A stretch of DNA of 64,000 bases from Devosia psychrophila (GTDB lineage Bacteria > Pseudomonadota > Alphaproteobacteria > Rhizobiales > Devosiaceae). Positions 45,894 to 54,408 of this stretch are shown piece after piece (position 1 is the stretch's first letter; the number at the start of each line of letters is the position of its first letter). The notes under the pieces are model-generated. The model ran no database searches. It was not told where the DNA came from and saw only the letters and a program-made list of their open reading frames with translations. The position numbers and the translations under genes were made by a program. The stretch lies in assembly GCF_000971275.1 (NCBI RefSeq), contig NZ_LAPV01000199.1:1-64000 (forward strand), written 5' to 3'.

Positions 45894-46751
45894 CTACTGC
45901 GAAAACGCCGCCCTGTATTGCCTTGGCGTGGTGCCTTTGAGGGATTTGAACTGGCGATTGAAATTGGCCAGCGAGTCATAGCCGACTTCGCCGGCGATCT
46001 GGCCGATGGGCAGGCTGCTAGAAGACAGTAGCGCACAGGCGCGACCGATGCGCAGGCGGATCAGATATTGGCTGACGGTCTGGCGGGTGTGACGCAGAAA
46101 AGTCCGATGCAGGCCGGAGGGGCTGAGCGCCGCGATGTCGGAAAGTTCAGTAATGGTAATGGGTTGGGCGAAGTGGTTGTGAATATGATTCAGCACACGA
46201 TCAATGCGGCCGCGATCGGCTGAGGCTGGTGCCAGTTCCGGCGCAGTGGCTGAGAGCGGAATTGCCTCGCGGTCTTTAGCCAGCGTGTTGAGGATGGAAA
46301 CGAGGCCAAGAAAGCGTTCGACCGGCGGCTGGGTGAACAGGTGCTCCACTGCTGGCCGGATTTCACCAGCGGCTGCGTCAGAGAACTTCAGCCCGTTGGC
46401 GGCGCGGCCAAGCATGGCGGCGACCGGGCGCAGTTCGGTATTGGCGGTAAGGCGCTCGGCCCATTCGGGCAGGAACCACATGACCAGCGCGGTGTGGGAC
46501 AGGTTGTCATTAGGTCGATCCAGCGAGTGCCAAGTGTGCGGCAGGTAGGGACCGATCAACACCAGATCGCCGGGCTCATAGCGGCCAATGTGATCGCCGA
46601 TGAAGCGCTGGCCGCTGGAATTCAGCGTCAGGGTCAACTCGAACTCCGGATGATGGTGCCACTGGAACGGAATGCCGTCATCCAAGCGACGGTTTAGTGT
46701 CGCCCAGGAGGCGTCCTCGTCTGCGGTGAGATGTTCCAGATAGGACTTCAT
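45894..46751 (-). CDS. AraC-family transcriptional regulator
   Basis: 285 residues from ATG 46751; the frame extends to a TTG at 46790 without a better site. The N-terminal cupin-like domain ('FQWHHHPEFELTLTLNSSGQ', 'GRYEPGDLVLIGPYLPHTWH') would bind a ligand. The C-terminal double HTH (about 185-285) has 'ITITELSDIAALSPSGLHRT' and 'IGQIAGEVGYDSLANFNRQF'. The cupin-type sensor suggests a sugar or polyol. It is divergent from the phytanoyl-dioxygenase-like gene and probably controls it. Confidence 0.9.
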   Translation of the reverse strand: MKSYLEHLTADEDASWATLNRRLDDGIPFQWHHHPEFELTLTLNSSGQRFIGDHIGRYEPGDLVLIGPYLPHTWHSLDRPNDNLSHTALVMWFLPEWAERLTANTELRPVAAMLGRAANGLKFSDAAAGEIRPAVEHLFTQPPVERFLGLVSILNTLAKDREAIPLSATAPELAPASADRGRIDRVLNHIHNHFAQPITITELSDIAALSPSGLHRTFLRHTRQTVSQYLIRLRIGRACALLSSSSLPIGQIAGEVGYDSLANFNRQFKSLKGTTPRQYRAAFSQ

Positions 46752-46883
46752 GTGGCGTCGGTAGCTCTCATTGCGCCAGAATAGTATCAATATTCGCCAG
46801 CCTTGAGCAAGATGCTCATGCCGAACGCGCCTAGTGTCACTCCATCAGCGAGCCCCAAGGGGGACGGCACATGGGAGAGAGAC

Positions 46884-47822
46884 ATGCAGGCGACGACCAA
46901 GCGAGACAGCCATCCGACGACGCAAGTTGTGACAACCCAGCTCAAGGATATCGTCAAGAAACTGCCGCTGCGGGTGCTGAGCCCGGAGGACTGGGAGCAC
47001 TGGGTGACCCGGGGCTACGTGATTGTGCGCGGTGCGGTTCCGCCGGAAAATGTCGAGCAGCTCACGGCTTTACTGTGGAAATTTGATGAAAAGAATCCGG
47101 CAGACCACAGCACCTGGTACGCGCCGCAGCGCCGCGATCACCTCATGAAAGAGCTCAACGGCACTGGCATGGTGGAAATCTACAACCACCAGTTTTTGTG
47201 GGATAATCGGATGGAGCAGCGCATCTATGATGCGTTCGTCGATATCTGGGATATCGAAGAGCTGTGGACCAGCATCGACCGGGCCAACCTCAATGTGCCC
47301 AAGAGGCTGCATGGCAATCCGAACGGCTTCATCCACTGGGACAGCGACACCTCGCTCGATCCGCTGCCGATCGGCGTGCAGGGGGTGCTCAGCCTCGTCA
47401 AGCAGGACGGCGATGTCGGTGGCTTCCAGTGCATTGCCGAGCTGTTTTATGACTTCGAGAACTGGGTAAAAACCCAGCCAGCCGCCCGCGACCCGATGCA
47501 CCCCGATACCACCGGGCTCAAGATAACCAATATCGAGATGGAGCCGGGCGACCTGATGATCTTCAACACGCTGCTAGCCCATGGCGTGCGGCCCAATCAC
47601 TCCAAGGACCGGGTCCGCATGGCGCAGTACATCTCGATGTACCCGGCCGACGAAGGCAACGTGGCCGAGCGCACCGAACGCGTGCGGCTATGGCGCGAAC
47701 TAGACCATCCACAGCGTGATGCCTTTCCGGGCGATCCGCGCGAGTGGGAAAAGAAGCATGCGAAGACGGCGGAGCTGACGGAGTTGGGCGAGAAGTTGCT
47801 GGGGTTGAAGGACTGGCATTAA
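46884..47822 (+). CDS. Phytanoyl-CoA dioxygenase (PhyH)-family Fe(II)/2-oxoglutarate oxygenase
   Basis: 312 residues from ATG 46884, chosen for GGGAGAGAG directly upstream. The double-stranded beta-helix core has iron ligands His151 and Asp153 ('FIHWDSD') and distal His233 ('LLAHGVRPN'), with Arg243 as likely 2-oxoglutarate ligand. PhyH relatives hydroxylate varied small molecules, including ectoine, phosphonates and alkaloids; the substrate here is unknown. Regulated probably by the divergent AraC gene 132 nt away. A downstream DUF2934 gene is convergent. Confidence 0.85.
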   Translation: MQATTKRDSHPTTQVVTTQLKDIVKKLPLRVLSPEDWEHWVTRGYVIVRGAVPPENVEQLTALLWKFDEKNPADHSTWYAPQRRDHLMKELNGTGMVEIYNHQFLWDNRMEQRIYDAFVDIWDIEELWTSIDRANLNVPKRLHGNPNGFIHWDSDTSLDPLPIGVQGVLSLVKQDGDVGGFQCIAELFYDFENWVKTQPAARDPMHPDTTGLKITNIEMEPGDLMIFNTLLAHGVRPNHSKDRVRMAQYISMYPADEGNVAERTERVRLWRELDHPQRDAFPGDPREWEKKHAKTAELTELGEKLLGLKDWH

Positions 47823-47912
47823 GGGCAGTCAGCTTTAGGCAATTATGGTTCGACGCGGGCGTCCCTCGGATAATCTCCGGGGGACGCTAAGATGGGCGGT
47901 GGCCTTCGACGT

Positions 47913-48083
47913 TCAAGCGGCCTTCTTCACCTTGGCCACCCGTTTGCGCGCTGGCTTGATGGTTGCGGCGCCTGCGGTGGCAATCTCCGCCAATGCCTTG
48001 AACCAGTATTGTTGGCCTTGTCCGGACGGCGAGCCATCGGCTTCCCACATTTCATAGGCACGGCGTTTTACCTGGTCTTCCAT
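47913..48083 (-). CDS. DUF2934-domain small protein
   Basis: 56 residues from ATG 48083, set by TGAGG 6 nt upstream. 'VKRRAYEMWEADGSPSGQGQ' and then 'QYWFKALAEI' match the DUF2934 pattern (R.RAY.LWE..G.P.G....W..A..E). The tail is basic and Ala/Lys/Arg-rich. Small cytoplasmic protein of unknown role, common in alphaproteobacteria. The MFS gene ends 94 nt upstream on the same strand. Confidence 0.7.
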   Translation of the reverse strand: MEDQVKRRAYEMWEADGSPSGQGQQYWFKALAEIATAGAATIKPARKRVAKVKKAA

Positions 48084-48176
48084 CGGTAACCTCACGCTGA
48101 CTGGTACAGTCAGACTGCCCCAACATGGTTGCCGGAGGGTAAACATGTCGATTCTGTCGAGGGGAGACGGCAAGCC

Positions 48177-49397
48177 CTAAGCGGTCTGCAAATTACCCTC
48201 GACAGGCGCCGGTCCCGATCCCTTCGGAAACGTCAGCGCAACCAGCGCCGCCGCAATCCCGATCCCTGCCGAACTCACATACAGCCAGTGATAATCCCCG
48301 AACGTATCGAACAGCCAGCCGCCGCCGACCGGGCCGAACGCCATGCCGATGCTGGAGGTCATGACGATACCGCCCAGCACCGTGCCCATTACCCGGGGGC
48401 TGAAATACTCGCGCGCCAGCACCGAATACAGCGGCATCACCCCGCCATAGGCCAGCCCCAGCACCGCCGCCAGCATGTAGAACTGGCCCAGTTCGCCGAT
48501 ATAGATGTAGCTGTAGATACCGACGGCCTGCAGAACGAGGCCGCCGACGATCACGCGCTTGACGCCGATCCGGTCGGCCAGCAGACCAAAGATCAGCCGT
48601 CCGAACAGTCCCGCCAGTCCCTCAACGCTATAGATGCTGGCCGCCGCGATCGCCGAGGCGCCGCATAGCATGGCATAGCTCACCGTATGGAAGATCGGCC
48701 CGGAATGCGCCGCGCAGCATAGAAAAAACACCCCGGCGGGCACGATGAACTTGGGTTGCCGCATCACCGACAAAACGGAGGTGCTCTGTGCCGGAGCCGC
48801 CACCACGCCGGCCTGTGGCGCTTCTTCGACCGCCGCCGGTGGGCGTCGCACCAGCAGGCCCGTCGGCAGGATGATCATGGTGGCGACGAGCGCCGTTGTC
48901 ATCATCGCGTTGCGCCAGCCCATTTGCTCGATCAGCACAGTGGCCAGCGGCGTCATCACCATGGGCGCCACGCCACCGCCCAGCGACACCAACGACACCG
49001 CCAGGCTCCGATGCTTGTCGAACCAGCCGAGCACCGTCGCCATCAGCGGCGCAAAGAATGCTCCACCAGACGCGCCGACCAGCCCCCCATAAGCGATCTG
49101 GAACACCAGGATGTCATTGGCCCGGCTGGCTATGAACAGGCCCAACCCCAACGTTACCGCCGCGATGAGCACGACCGGCCGCGCACCGACCCGGTCGGTC
49201 AGCGTACCCCACAAAAACCCCGCCACACCCATCACGATGAAGCCGATCGTCATGGCGCCGGATATGCCGGCGCGAGTCCACCCGGTGTCCTCGGCCATGG
49301 GTTGCAGATAGACCGGCAGGGCGAACATCGCGCCCATTGCCACACAGGTAATCACCGCGCCCGCGGCAACGATGACCCAGCCGTAATTCCGTTCCAT
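48177..49397 (-). CDS. MFS transporter (monocarboxylate/oxalate-formate antiporter-like)
   Basis: 406 residues with twelve hydrophobic segments. The loop between TM2 and TM3 has 'GTLTDRVGARPVVLIAAVTL' (MFS motif A), repeated in the C-terminal half as 'GLLADRIGVKRVIVGGLVLQ'. 'GWFDKHRSLAVSLVSLGGGV' is typical of the OFA/MCT-type subgroup. It lies 118 nt downstream of the mocF-like gene on the same strand and may be co-transcribed. Uptake or efflux of an organic acid or of the moc substrate is inferred. Confidence 0.85.
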   Translation of the reverse strand: MERNYGWVIVAAGAVITCVAMGAMFALPVYLQPMAEDTGWTRAGISGAMTIGFIVMGVAGFLWGTLTDRVGARPVVLIAAVTLGLGLFIASRANDILVFQIAYGGLVGASGGAFFAPLMATVLGWFDKHRSLAVSLVSLGGGVAPMVMTPLATVLIEQMGWRNAMMTTALVATMIILPTGLLVRRPPAAVEEAPQAGVVAAPAQSTSVLSVMRQPKFIVPAGVFFLCCAAHSGPIFHTVSYAMLCGASAIAAASIYSVEGLAGLFGRLIFGLLADRIGVKRVIVGGLVLQAVGIYSYIYIGELGQFYMLAAVLGLAYGGVMPLYSVLAREYFSPRVMGTVLGGIVMTSSIGMAFGPVGGGWLFDTFGDYHWLYVSSAGIGIAAALVALTFPKGSGPAPVEGNLQTA

Positions 49398-49515
49398 TTG
49401 ACAGATGCCCTCCGCTATCCTGCCCTATAGACGAGGCGGCGCTGCCGAGATCGACATCGCCATGGAATTTTCCTGGCAATAATATGCGCCGGGTTTGCTG
49501 GGATGGAAACGGCTG

Positions 49516-50742
49516 TCAGGCCGCCAGTAGCGATTTCAGTTTTACGTCCGCATCTGCCAGCGACGCTTGCATCGGTCTCGCCTGTTTGGCGATCAGCATT
49601 TCGGCCAGCCGGATATCCTTGGCCACGGCGTTACCGACGCCGATGCCGCTGGCGGCCACCAGCCGTCCGTCGGCGCTGATATGGAACAGGATGCTCGCGC
49701 CGTTTCCCAGGTCGCGCCTGACTATGCTCGCCCCTTCGTCTGACAGGCCGGCGATCTGCAGGCCCAGCTCATACTGGTCCGACCAGAACCACGGCACGGT
49801 GCTGATAGCCTCATTAGCGCCCAGCATGTTGCACGCCGCCAGGGAGCCCTGATCCTGCGCATTGCGCCAGCTTTCGAGCCGCACCCGCCGTCCGCCATAA
49901 ATCTTCAGCGGAAACGAGCAGCAATCGCCCGCCGCGAATATGTCGGCGTCGCTGGTCGCAAGATGCCGATCCACCGCGATGCCGTTGTCGATTTCCAGCT
50001 CGGCTTCCGCCGCCAGCGAAATATTTGGCACCGCGCCGATCCCCACCAGCACGAGATCAGCCTCCACTCGCCGCCCGCTGTTCAGCGCCACCGTCGCCGA
50101 GTTTGCGTCGCTGGTAACGCCTGCGATGCCGTCGCCAAATACTAGTTTAACTCCCGCCAGTTCATGCCGCGCTTGGATCTGCGCCGCAATCGCCTCCGGC
50201 ACCGCCCGCGACAGGAGCCGCGGCAGCGCCTCGATCAGCGTCACCTCGGCTCCACGCGCCCGCGCACTCGCCGCCAGTTCCAGCCCGATAAACCCGCCGC
50301 CAACGATCGCCAATCGCCTGCCGGGCAACAACTCGCCCCGCAAGCGCTGTGCATCCTCCAGCGTCCGCAAATAAAAGATCCGCTCACCCTCGACGCCCGG
50401 CAGCCGTCGCGGCGATGCACCCGTCGCCAGCAACAGTTTGTCATAGGGCAGGGCCGTACCATCCGCCGTCAGCAGCCGCTTGCCTCCGCGGTCGATCGCG
50501 GCAACCTGAACTCCACCGCGGAACCCCACATTAGCCTCGGCCAGCCGCTCCGCCGTGGCGATCGTCTTGGCCGCAAACACCTCCGCCAGCATGCCGTGCT
50601 TGCTCAGCGGAGGCCGCTCATAGGGCAGGTGGGTTTCACCCCCCACCAGCGTCACGTCGCCGTCGAAGCCTTGCTCCCGCAATGCCATCGCCGCCCGCGC
50701 GCCGCACTCGCCAGCGCCCACGATCACAAAATGCCGTGCCAT
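49516..50742 (-). CDS. mocF: FAD-dependent ferredoxin reductase of a Rieske-type oxygenase (MocF-like)
   Basis: 408 residues from ATG 50742, with GAAGGGG upstream. 'FVIVGAGECGARAA' is the FAD-binding GxGxxG, 'LAIVGGGFIGLELAASARAR' the NAD(H)-binding one, and 'DIFAAGDCCSF' the second FAD motif with an unusual Cys pair. The C-terminal reductase domain holds 'VPWFWSDQYELGLQIAG', typical of BphA4/putidaredoxin-reductase relatives. It should pass electrons from NADH to the MocE-like ferredoxin encoded 13 nt upstream. Confidence 0.85.
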   Translation of the reverse strand: MARHFVIVGAGECGARAAMALREQGFDGDVTLVGGETHLPYERPPLSKHGMLAEVFAAKTIATAERLAEANVGFRGGVQVAAIDRGGKRLLTADGTALPYDKLLLATGASPRRLPGVEGERIFYLRTLEDAQRLRGELLPGRRLAIVGGGFIGLELAASARARGAEVTLIEALPRLLSRAVPEAIAAQIQARHELAGVKLVFGDGIAGVTSDANSATVALNSGRRVEADLVLVGIGAVPNISLAAEAELEIDNGIAVDRHLATSDADIFAAGDCCSFPLKIYGGRRVRLESWRNAQDQGSLAACNMLGANEAISTVPWFWSDQYELGLQIAGLSDEGASIVRRDLGNGASILFHISADGRLVAASGIGVGNAVAKDIRLAEMLIAKQARPMQASLADADVKLKSLLAA

Positions 50743-50755
50743 TACGTCCGCCCCT

Positions 50756-51067
50756 TCAAACCTCGATGAATACCGCGCCATTCTCGAGCTTCACCGCATA
50801 CGTCCTCAGGTTCACGCAGACCGGCGCGCCCTTGGCCTCCCCCGTCTTGTAGTTGAACCGCCCATTGTGCTTGGGGCACTCGATGATGTCGTCCATCACC
50901 AGCCCATCTGCCAGGCTGATCTGCTCATGCGTGCACAGCCCGTCGGTCGCGTAGTACCGGTCATCGGGGCTGCGATAGATAGCGAACACTTTTCCCGCAT
51001 GGTCGAAGCGGATCACATCCTCCTCGTCCACGTCATCCGCCCCACAAGCTTCGATCCACTCGACCAT
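50756..51067 (-). CDS. mocE: Rieske [2Fe-2S] ferredoxin (MocE-like)
   Basis: 103 residues, a single small Rieske domain. Cluster ligands are Cys45 and His47 ('CTHEQISLADG') and Cys64 and His67 ('CPKHNGRF'). The sequence closely follows MocE ferredoxins of rhizopine catabolism loci as I know them. It shuttles electrons from the FAD reductase to the membrane oxygenase. It lies between mocD- and mocF-like genes with 12-13 nt gaps. Confidence 0.9.
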   Translation of the reverse strand: MVEWIEACGADDVDEEDVIRFDHAGKVFAIYRSPDDRYYATDGLCTHEQISLADGLVMDDIIECPKHNGRFNYKTGEAKGAPVCVNLRTYAVKLENGAVFIEV

Positions 51068-51079
51068 TGCTGTCTTCCT

Positions 51080-52168
51080 CTATTCAGCCGCGACGGCATC
51101 GCCGCCATTGTGAAACTCTTCCTTGTAAGGCTGGGCCGTTACTGGCAGCTCGCGCCGCAAGTAGTAATCCTCGTTGCGCAACTGGCGCAGGAACGCCGGG
51201 ACCATCTCGCGATACCCCGCCCAAATCGAACGGTTCGGCGCCGGCAGGTCGTGCTTGATCATCTCATGCAGCTGCGGCAGCGCGTGGTAGGGCACCATGG
51301 GAAACATGTGGTGCTCGACGTGGTAATTCATGTTCCAATAGATGAACCGGCTCACCGGATTCATCAGCACCGAGCGCGAATTCAGCCGGTGGTCGGTCAC
51401 ATTGTCGGCCAGTCCGCCATGCTGCAGCAGGCCGGTCAGCACATGATGCCAGGCGCCATAAAGTCGCGGCAGGCCGACCAGCATCAGCGGCAAAATCGAC
51501 CCCATCCACAGCGACAGTGCAATCGTCGCCGCGTAGATCGCCAGCCAGATGCGCGCCACGCGGATCACCTTGTGCCGCTCCATTTCGGGGATGAAGCTTG
51601 CCTCTTCCTTGCTGATGTTCCCGGCGGCATTGCGCAGCATGTCCCGCACCGCATGGCCTGCATCCAGAATGCCGAAGAAATTAAGCACCACCCGCGCCAG
51701 GTCCGGTGGTCGCATCACGGCGATTTCCGGATCGCGCCCGACGATCACGGTATCGGTATGGTGCCTCGCATGGCTCCAGCGCCAGGTCACCGGATTGCGC
51801 ATGATCATGAAGCAGGCGATCTGGTAGACCGCGTCGTTCATCCACCGCGTCTTGAATGCTGTGCCATGGCCGCATTCGTGCCAGCGCGAATCCGAGGCAG
51901 AGCCGTACAGCACGCCATAGGCGATAAACACCGGCACCGCCCACCAGCTGCCCCACAGCAGCACGCCGGCCACCGCCAACACCAGCATGGCGCCGAGCCA
52001 GATCACCGTGTCGCGGATCGCCGGACCGTCCGAGCGCTGCATCAGCGCCTTCATGGCCTTGCGCTCTACGTCGCTGTGATACCACTCCGCCGCGGCCAGT
52101 CCGTTGGCCAAAGCAGCCTCCGAGCTTTTGCCGAGCAGGGCGTAGTCGCGTGTCACGGATTGGGCCAT
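51080..52168 (-). CDS. mocD: Membrane fatty-acid-desaturase-type diiron oxygenase (MocD-like)
   Basis: 362 residues. Hydrophobic segments lie around 55-90, 112-125 and 200-235. Three His boxes are 'HECGH' (97-101), 'HARHH' (133-137) and 'HVEHH' (283-287), the diiron site of the desaturase/hydroxylase family. Together with the Rieske ferredoxin and reductase it matches MocD of rhizobia, which with MocE and MocF removes the O-methyl group of the rhizopine 3-O-methyl-scyllo-inosamine. Rhizopine as substrate here is inferred from similarity and the neighbouring iol genes. First gene of the minus-strand operon. Confidence 0.85.
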   Translation of the reverse strand: MAQSVTRDYALLGKSSEAALANGLAAAEWYHSDVERKAMKALMQRSDGPAIRDTVIWLGAMLVLAVAGVLLWGSWWAVPVFIAYGVLYGSASDSRWHECGHGTAFKTRWMNDAVYQIACFMIMRNPVTWRWSHARHHTDTVIVGRDPEIAVMRPPDLARVVLNFFGILDAGHAVRDMLRNAAGNISKEEASFIPEMERHKVIRVARIWLAIYAATIALSLWMGSILPLMLVGLPRLYGAWHHVLTGLLQHGGLADNVTDHRLNSRSVLMNPVSRFIYWNMNYHVEHHMFPMVPYHALPQLHEMIKHDLPAPNRSIWAGYREMVPAFLRQLRNEDYYLRRELPVTAQPYKEEFHNGGDAVAAE

Positions 52169-52185
52169 TCGGTCACTCTCAACGT

Positions 52186-52308
52186 TAGCAGTCTGCTAGC
52201 CGATTGCAGTCCAACAACCGCTAATCCCGTTGCGGAATGCTGGCAATCCAGCGATGATGGTTTCTATCATTCCCGTCATGTGGCCACCCGCACAGATGAT
52301 GGTTTCTA
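52186..52308. promoter_or_regulatory. mocD / lacI-type regulator divergent control region
   Basis: The 152-nt gap between the divergent starts carries three ordered elements. TAGCAG-T-CTGCTA (52186-52198) is a 13-nt palindrome 18 nt upstream of mocD. GCTGG-CAAT-CCAGC is at 52239-52252. A perfect 14-bp direct repeat GATGATGGTTTCTA is at 52253-52266 and 52295-52308, spaced 42 bp (four helical turns). The spacing fits cooperative repressor binding, probably by the LacI-type protein encoded next to it. No convincing -35/-10 pair. Confidence 0.55.
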
Positions 52309-52320
52309 GCAGGATCATCC

Positions 52321-53349
52321 ATGACCCGCCCCACCGTTGCCGATATCGCCGCCCTGTCGGGCCTCAGCGTCGCCACCGTCGATCGGGTGCTCAATGCCCG
52401 CCTGCCAGTGCGGACCGAGACAGCCGAGCGCGTTTTCAATGCAGCGCAACAGCTCGGCTATCACGGCACCGGCCTGATCCGGCGTCGGCTTGAGCAGAGC
52501 TTGCCGCACCATCGGTTTGGCTTTTTATTGCAGCGGCCAGATCAGGCGTTCTATCAGGATTTTGCCCGCGCCCTTGAGCACGCCTCCACTGAGCCTACGC
52601 AGTATCGCGTGGCTGCGACCGTCGCTTTTCTCCAATCACAGACGCCCGGCGAGATTGCCGAGCGGCTCAAGGATATGGCGAAGCGCAATGATGCGGTTGC
52701 CATGGTGGCCGTCGACCATCCCGCCGTAACTGCTGCCGTGGCTGAAGTGCAGACGGCCGGAACGCCGGTGTTCGCGCTGCTTTCAGACTTTGCGCCCGGC
52801 GTGCGGCATGGCTATGTCGGCACCAATAATCGCAAGGTGGGGCGGACCGCGGGCTGGCTTATTGCCAAGGCCGCCAATGGCGCCGGCAAGGTCGTCGTGT
52901 TCGTTGGCAGTTACCGGTTTCACGGCCATGAGATGCGCGAGATCGGCTTCCGCTCCTATCTGCGCGAGGCGGCTCCGCATCTCACTGTCGTCGAGACCCA
53001 GGTCAGCCTTGAGGACGGTGCATTGGCCCATGAAGCGACGCTCGACCTGATCCGGCGTTACCCTGACCTTGTCGCCATCTATGTGGCAGGCGGCGGCACC
53101 GAGGGCGTAATCGCCGCCTTGAGGGAGGAAAAACTGGCTGGTCAAATTGCCGTGGTCTGCAACGAGCTCAACCCCTTTACCCATGCGGCTTTGGCCGAAA
53201 ATGTCGCCACCGCGCTGATCGGGACGCCGCTCGCGATGCTGTCGCGCAGCCTGATGGATTTGATGGCCGGCGCCATTGTCAATCCGCATGCCGACTCGGT
53301 CGGACAGACCTTTCTGCCGTTCGATATCCATGTTTCGGAGAATATCTGA
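52321..53349 (+). CDS. LacI-family transcriptional regulator
   Basis: 342 residues. The N-terminal HTH reads 'TVADIAALSGLSVATVDRVL' with hinge helix to about 55. The periplasmic-binding-protein-like sensor domain has 'GYVGTNNRKVGRTAGWLIAK' and 'AIYVAGGGTEGVIAAL', typical of regulators answering to sugars or cyclitols. It sits between the divergent moc genes and the inositol transporter operon and likely controls one or both. It is followed by 151 nt with a promoter and palindromes. Confidence 0.92.
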   Translation: MTRPTVADIAALSGLSVATVDRVLNARLPVRTETAERVFNAAQQLGYHGTGLIRRRLEQSLPHHRFGFLLQRPDQAFYQDFARALEHASTEPTQYRVAATVAFLQSQTPGEIAERLKDMAKRNDAVAMVAVDHPAVTAAVAEVQTAGTPVFALLSDFAPGVRHGYVGTNNRKVGRTAGWLIAKAANGAGKVVVFVGSYRFHGHEMREIGFRSYLREAAPHLTVVETQVSLEDGALAHEATLDLIRRYPDLVAIYVAGGGTEGVIAALREEKLAGQIAVVCNELNPFTHAALAENVATALIGTPLAMLSRSLMDLMAGAIVNPHADSVGQTFLPFDIHVSENI

Positions 53350-53392
53350 TCGACGTCAAAGCCTTGTGCTCCATATCATTATGTCTAATTTT

Positions 53393-53438
53393 GGAATGAA
53401 CATTCCGTATTGACAGAAATGCGGAACCTGTGTTTCAT
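53393..53438 (+). promoter_or_regulatory. Promoter and GGAA-N6-TTCC palindromes ahead of the iolI-transporter-iolG operon
   Basis: TTGACA (53410-53415), 17-bp spacer and TTTCAT (53433-53438) form a promoter with consensus -35 and weak -10. Just upstream is GGAATGAACATTCC (53393-53406), a perfect palindrome of the form GGAA-N6-TTCC. A second, one-mismatch copy GGAA-CCTGTG-TTTC (53423-53436) overlaps the -10, exactly 30 bp away. I recall GGAA-N6-TTCC as the reported site of the RpiR-type repressor IolR in Sinorhizobium; no iolR lies in this window. Such placement would block polymerase. Confidence 0.6.
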
Positions 53439-53500
53439 TTGGCTCAACAAACGACCGGGCGCTTGCAAGCTGCCCGGCGTCACTGAGGAGGGTGCCGATC

Positions 53501-54328
53501 GTGTCGCTCGATTTCGCGATCAATCATATGGCTGCGCCGCAGCTCAGGCTGGCCGAACTATTCGCGCTAGCGGCAAAACTGGGTGCACCACGGGTCGAGA
53601 TCCGTAACGACATTTCCGGCAATGCCATGCTTGACGGGACCCCTGCCCAGACGGTCCGCGAGCTGGCCGACGAACATGATGTAACCATCATTTCTATCAA
53701 TGCCTTGCAGCAGTTCAATGTCTGGTCCGATGCACGCGCTGAAGAGGCCAAAACCCTCGCTGCCTACTGTTCTGGCAGCGGCGCCAAGGCGTTGGTGCTG
53801 GTTGCCGAAAATTCCGGCAATGTCCCAGATAGTTCCGCCACCCGTATCGCAAATGCTACCCAGGCACTCACCGCTCTGTCACCAATTATGCGGCACTACG
53901 GCATTATCGGGCTCGTAGAATGCCTTGGCTTCAAGACTTGCTCGTTGCGTTCCAAGAGAGAAGCATTGGTCGCCATCGACGCCGCAAATGGTCGTGATGT
54001 GTTCCGGCTGACTCATGACACATTCCATCACCATCTGGCTGGCGAACCGGAGCTATTTCCCGAACTGACCGGCCTGGTCCACATTTCCGGCGTCGATGAA
54101 CGGGACCTTGCGGTTGCTGACATGCGCGACAGCCATCGCCTGCTGGTCGGCTCCAAGGACCGCCTCGACAACCTCGGACAGATCGTTGCCCTGCGCCGCG
54201 GCGGCTATTGCGGACCGCTGTCGTTCGAGCCCTTTGCAGAAGAGCTCCGTCATCTTGCCGACCCAGCCGCAGCGCTGCAGCAGTCCATGCAATTCATAAC
54301 CGAGGGCCTGAGGGCGCGCGCCGCCTAA
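53501..54328 (+). CDS. iolI: IolI-like TIM-barrel isomerase/epimerase (inosose isomerase)
   Basis: 275 residues. GTG 53501 is preferred, because GGAGG lies 9 nt upstream; another in-frame GTG at 53492 is too close to it. The xylose-isomerase-like TIM barrel has 'PRVEIRND' on strand 2, 'ISINALQQFN' on strand 3, 'GLVECLGF' with a metal-binding Glu, 'RLTHDTFHHHLAG' with Asp and His ligands, and 'LSFEPFAEELR'. The 'NAL..FN' and 'D.FH.H..G' segments parallel B. subtilis IolI, which interconverts 2-keto-myo-inositol and 1-keto-D-chiro-inositol. A MocC/IolE-like role is the main alternative. Confidence 0.7.
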   Translation: MSLDFAINHMAAPQLRLAELFALAAKLGAPRVEIRNDISGNAMLDGTPAQTVRELADEHDVTIISINALQQFNVWSDARAEEAKTLAAYCSGSGAKALVLVAENSGNVPDSSATRIANATQALTALSPIMRHYGIIGLVECLGFKTCSLRSKREALVAIDAANGRDVFRLTHDTFHHHLAGEPELFPELTGLVHISGVDERDLAVADMRDSHRLLVGSKDRLDNLGQIVALRRGGYCGPLSFEPFAEELRHLADPAAALQQSMQFITEGLRARAA

Positions 54329-54408
54329 GGCCGAAACAATTCCCGAACAGGGAAAATCCGGAAAAACGGGGTGCCAACCGGACACCCGCTCTGTGGAGGA
54401 GAAACGAA

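Noticed and set aside
49440..49480. GGAA..TTCC motif upstream of the MFS gene as an IolR site
   Set aside because: The half-sites are only 2 nt apart (GGAATTTTCC), not the N6 spacing seen before the inositol operon.
50867..52309. Long plus-strand frame opposite mocE and mocD
   Set aside because: Antisense to genes with clear Rieske ligands and His boxes; the translation is His/Arg/Gln-rich with no domain.
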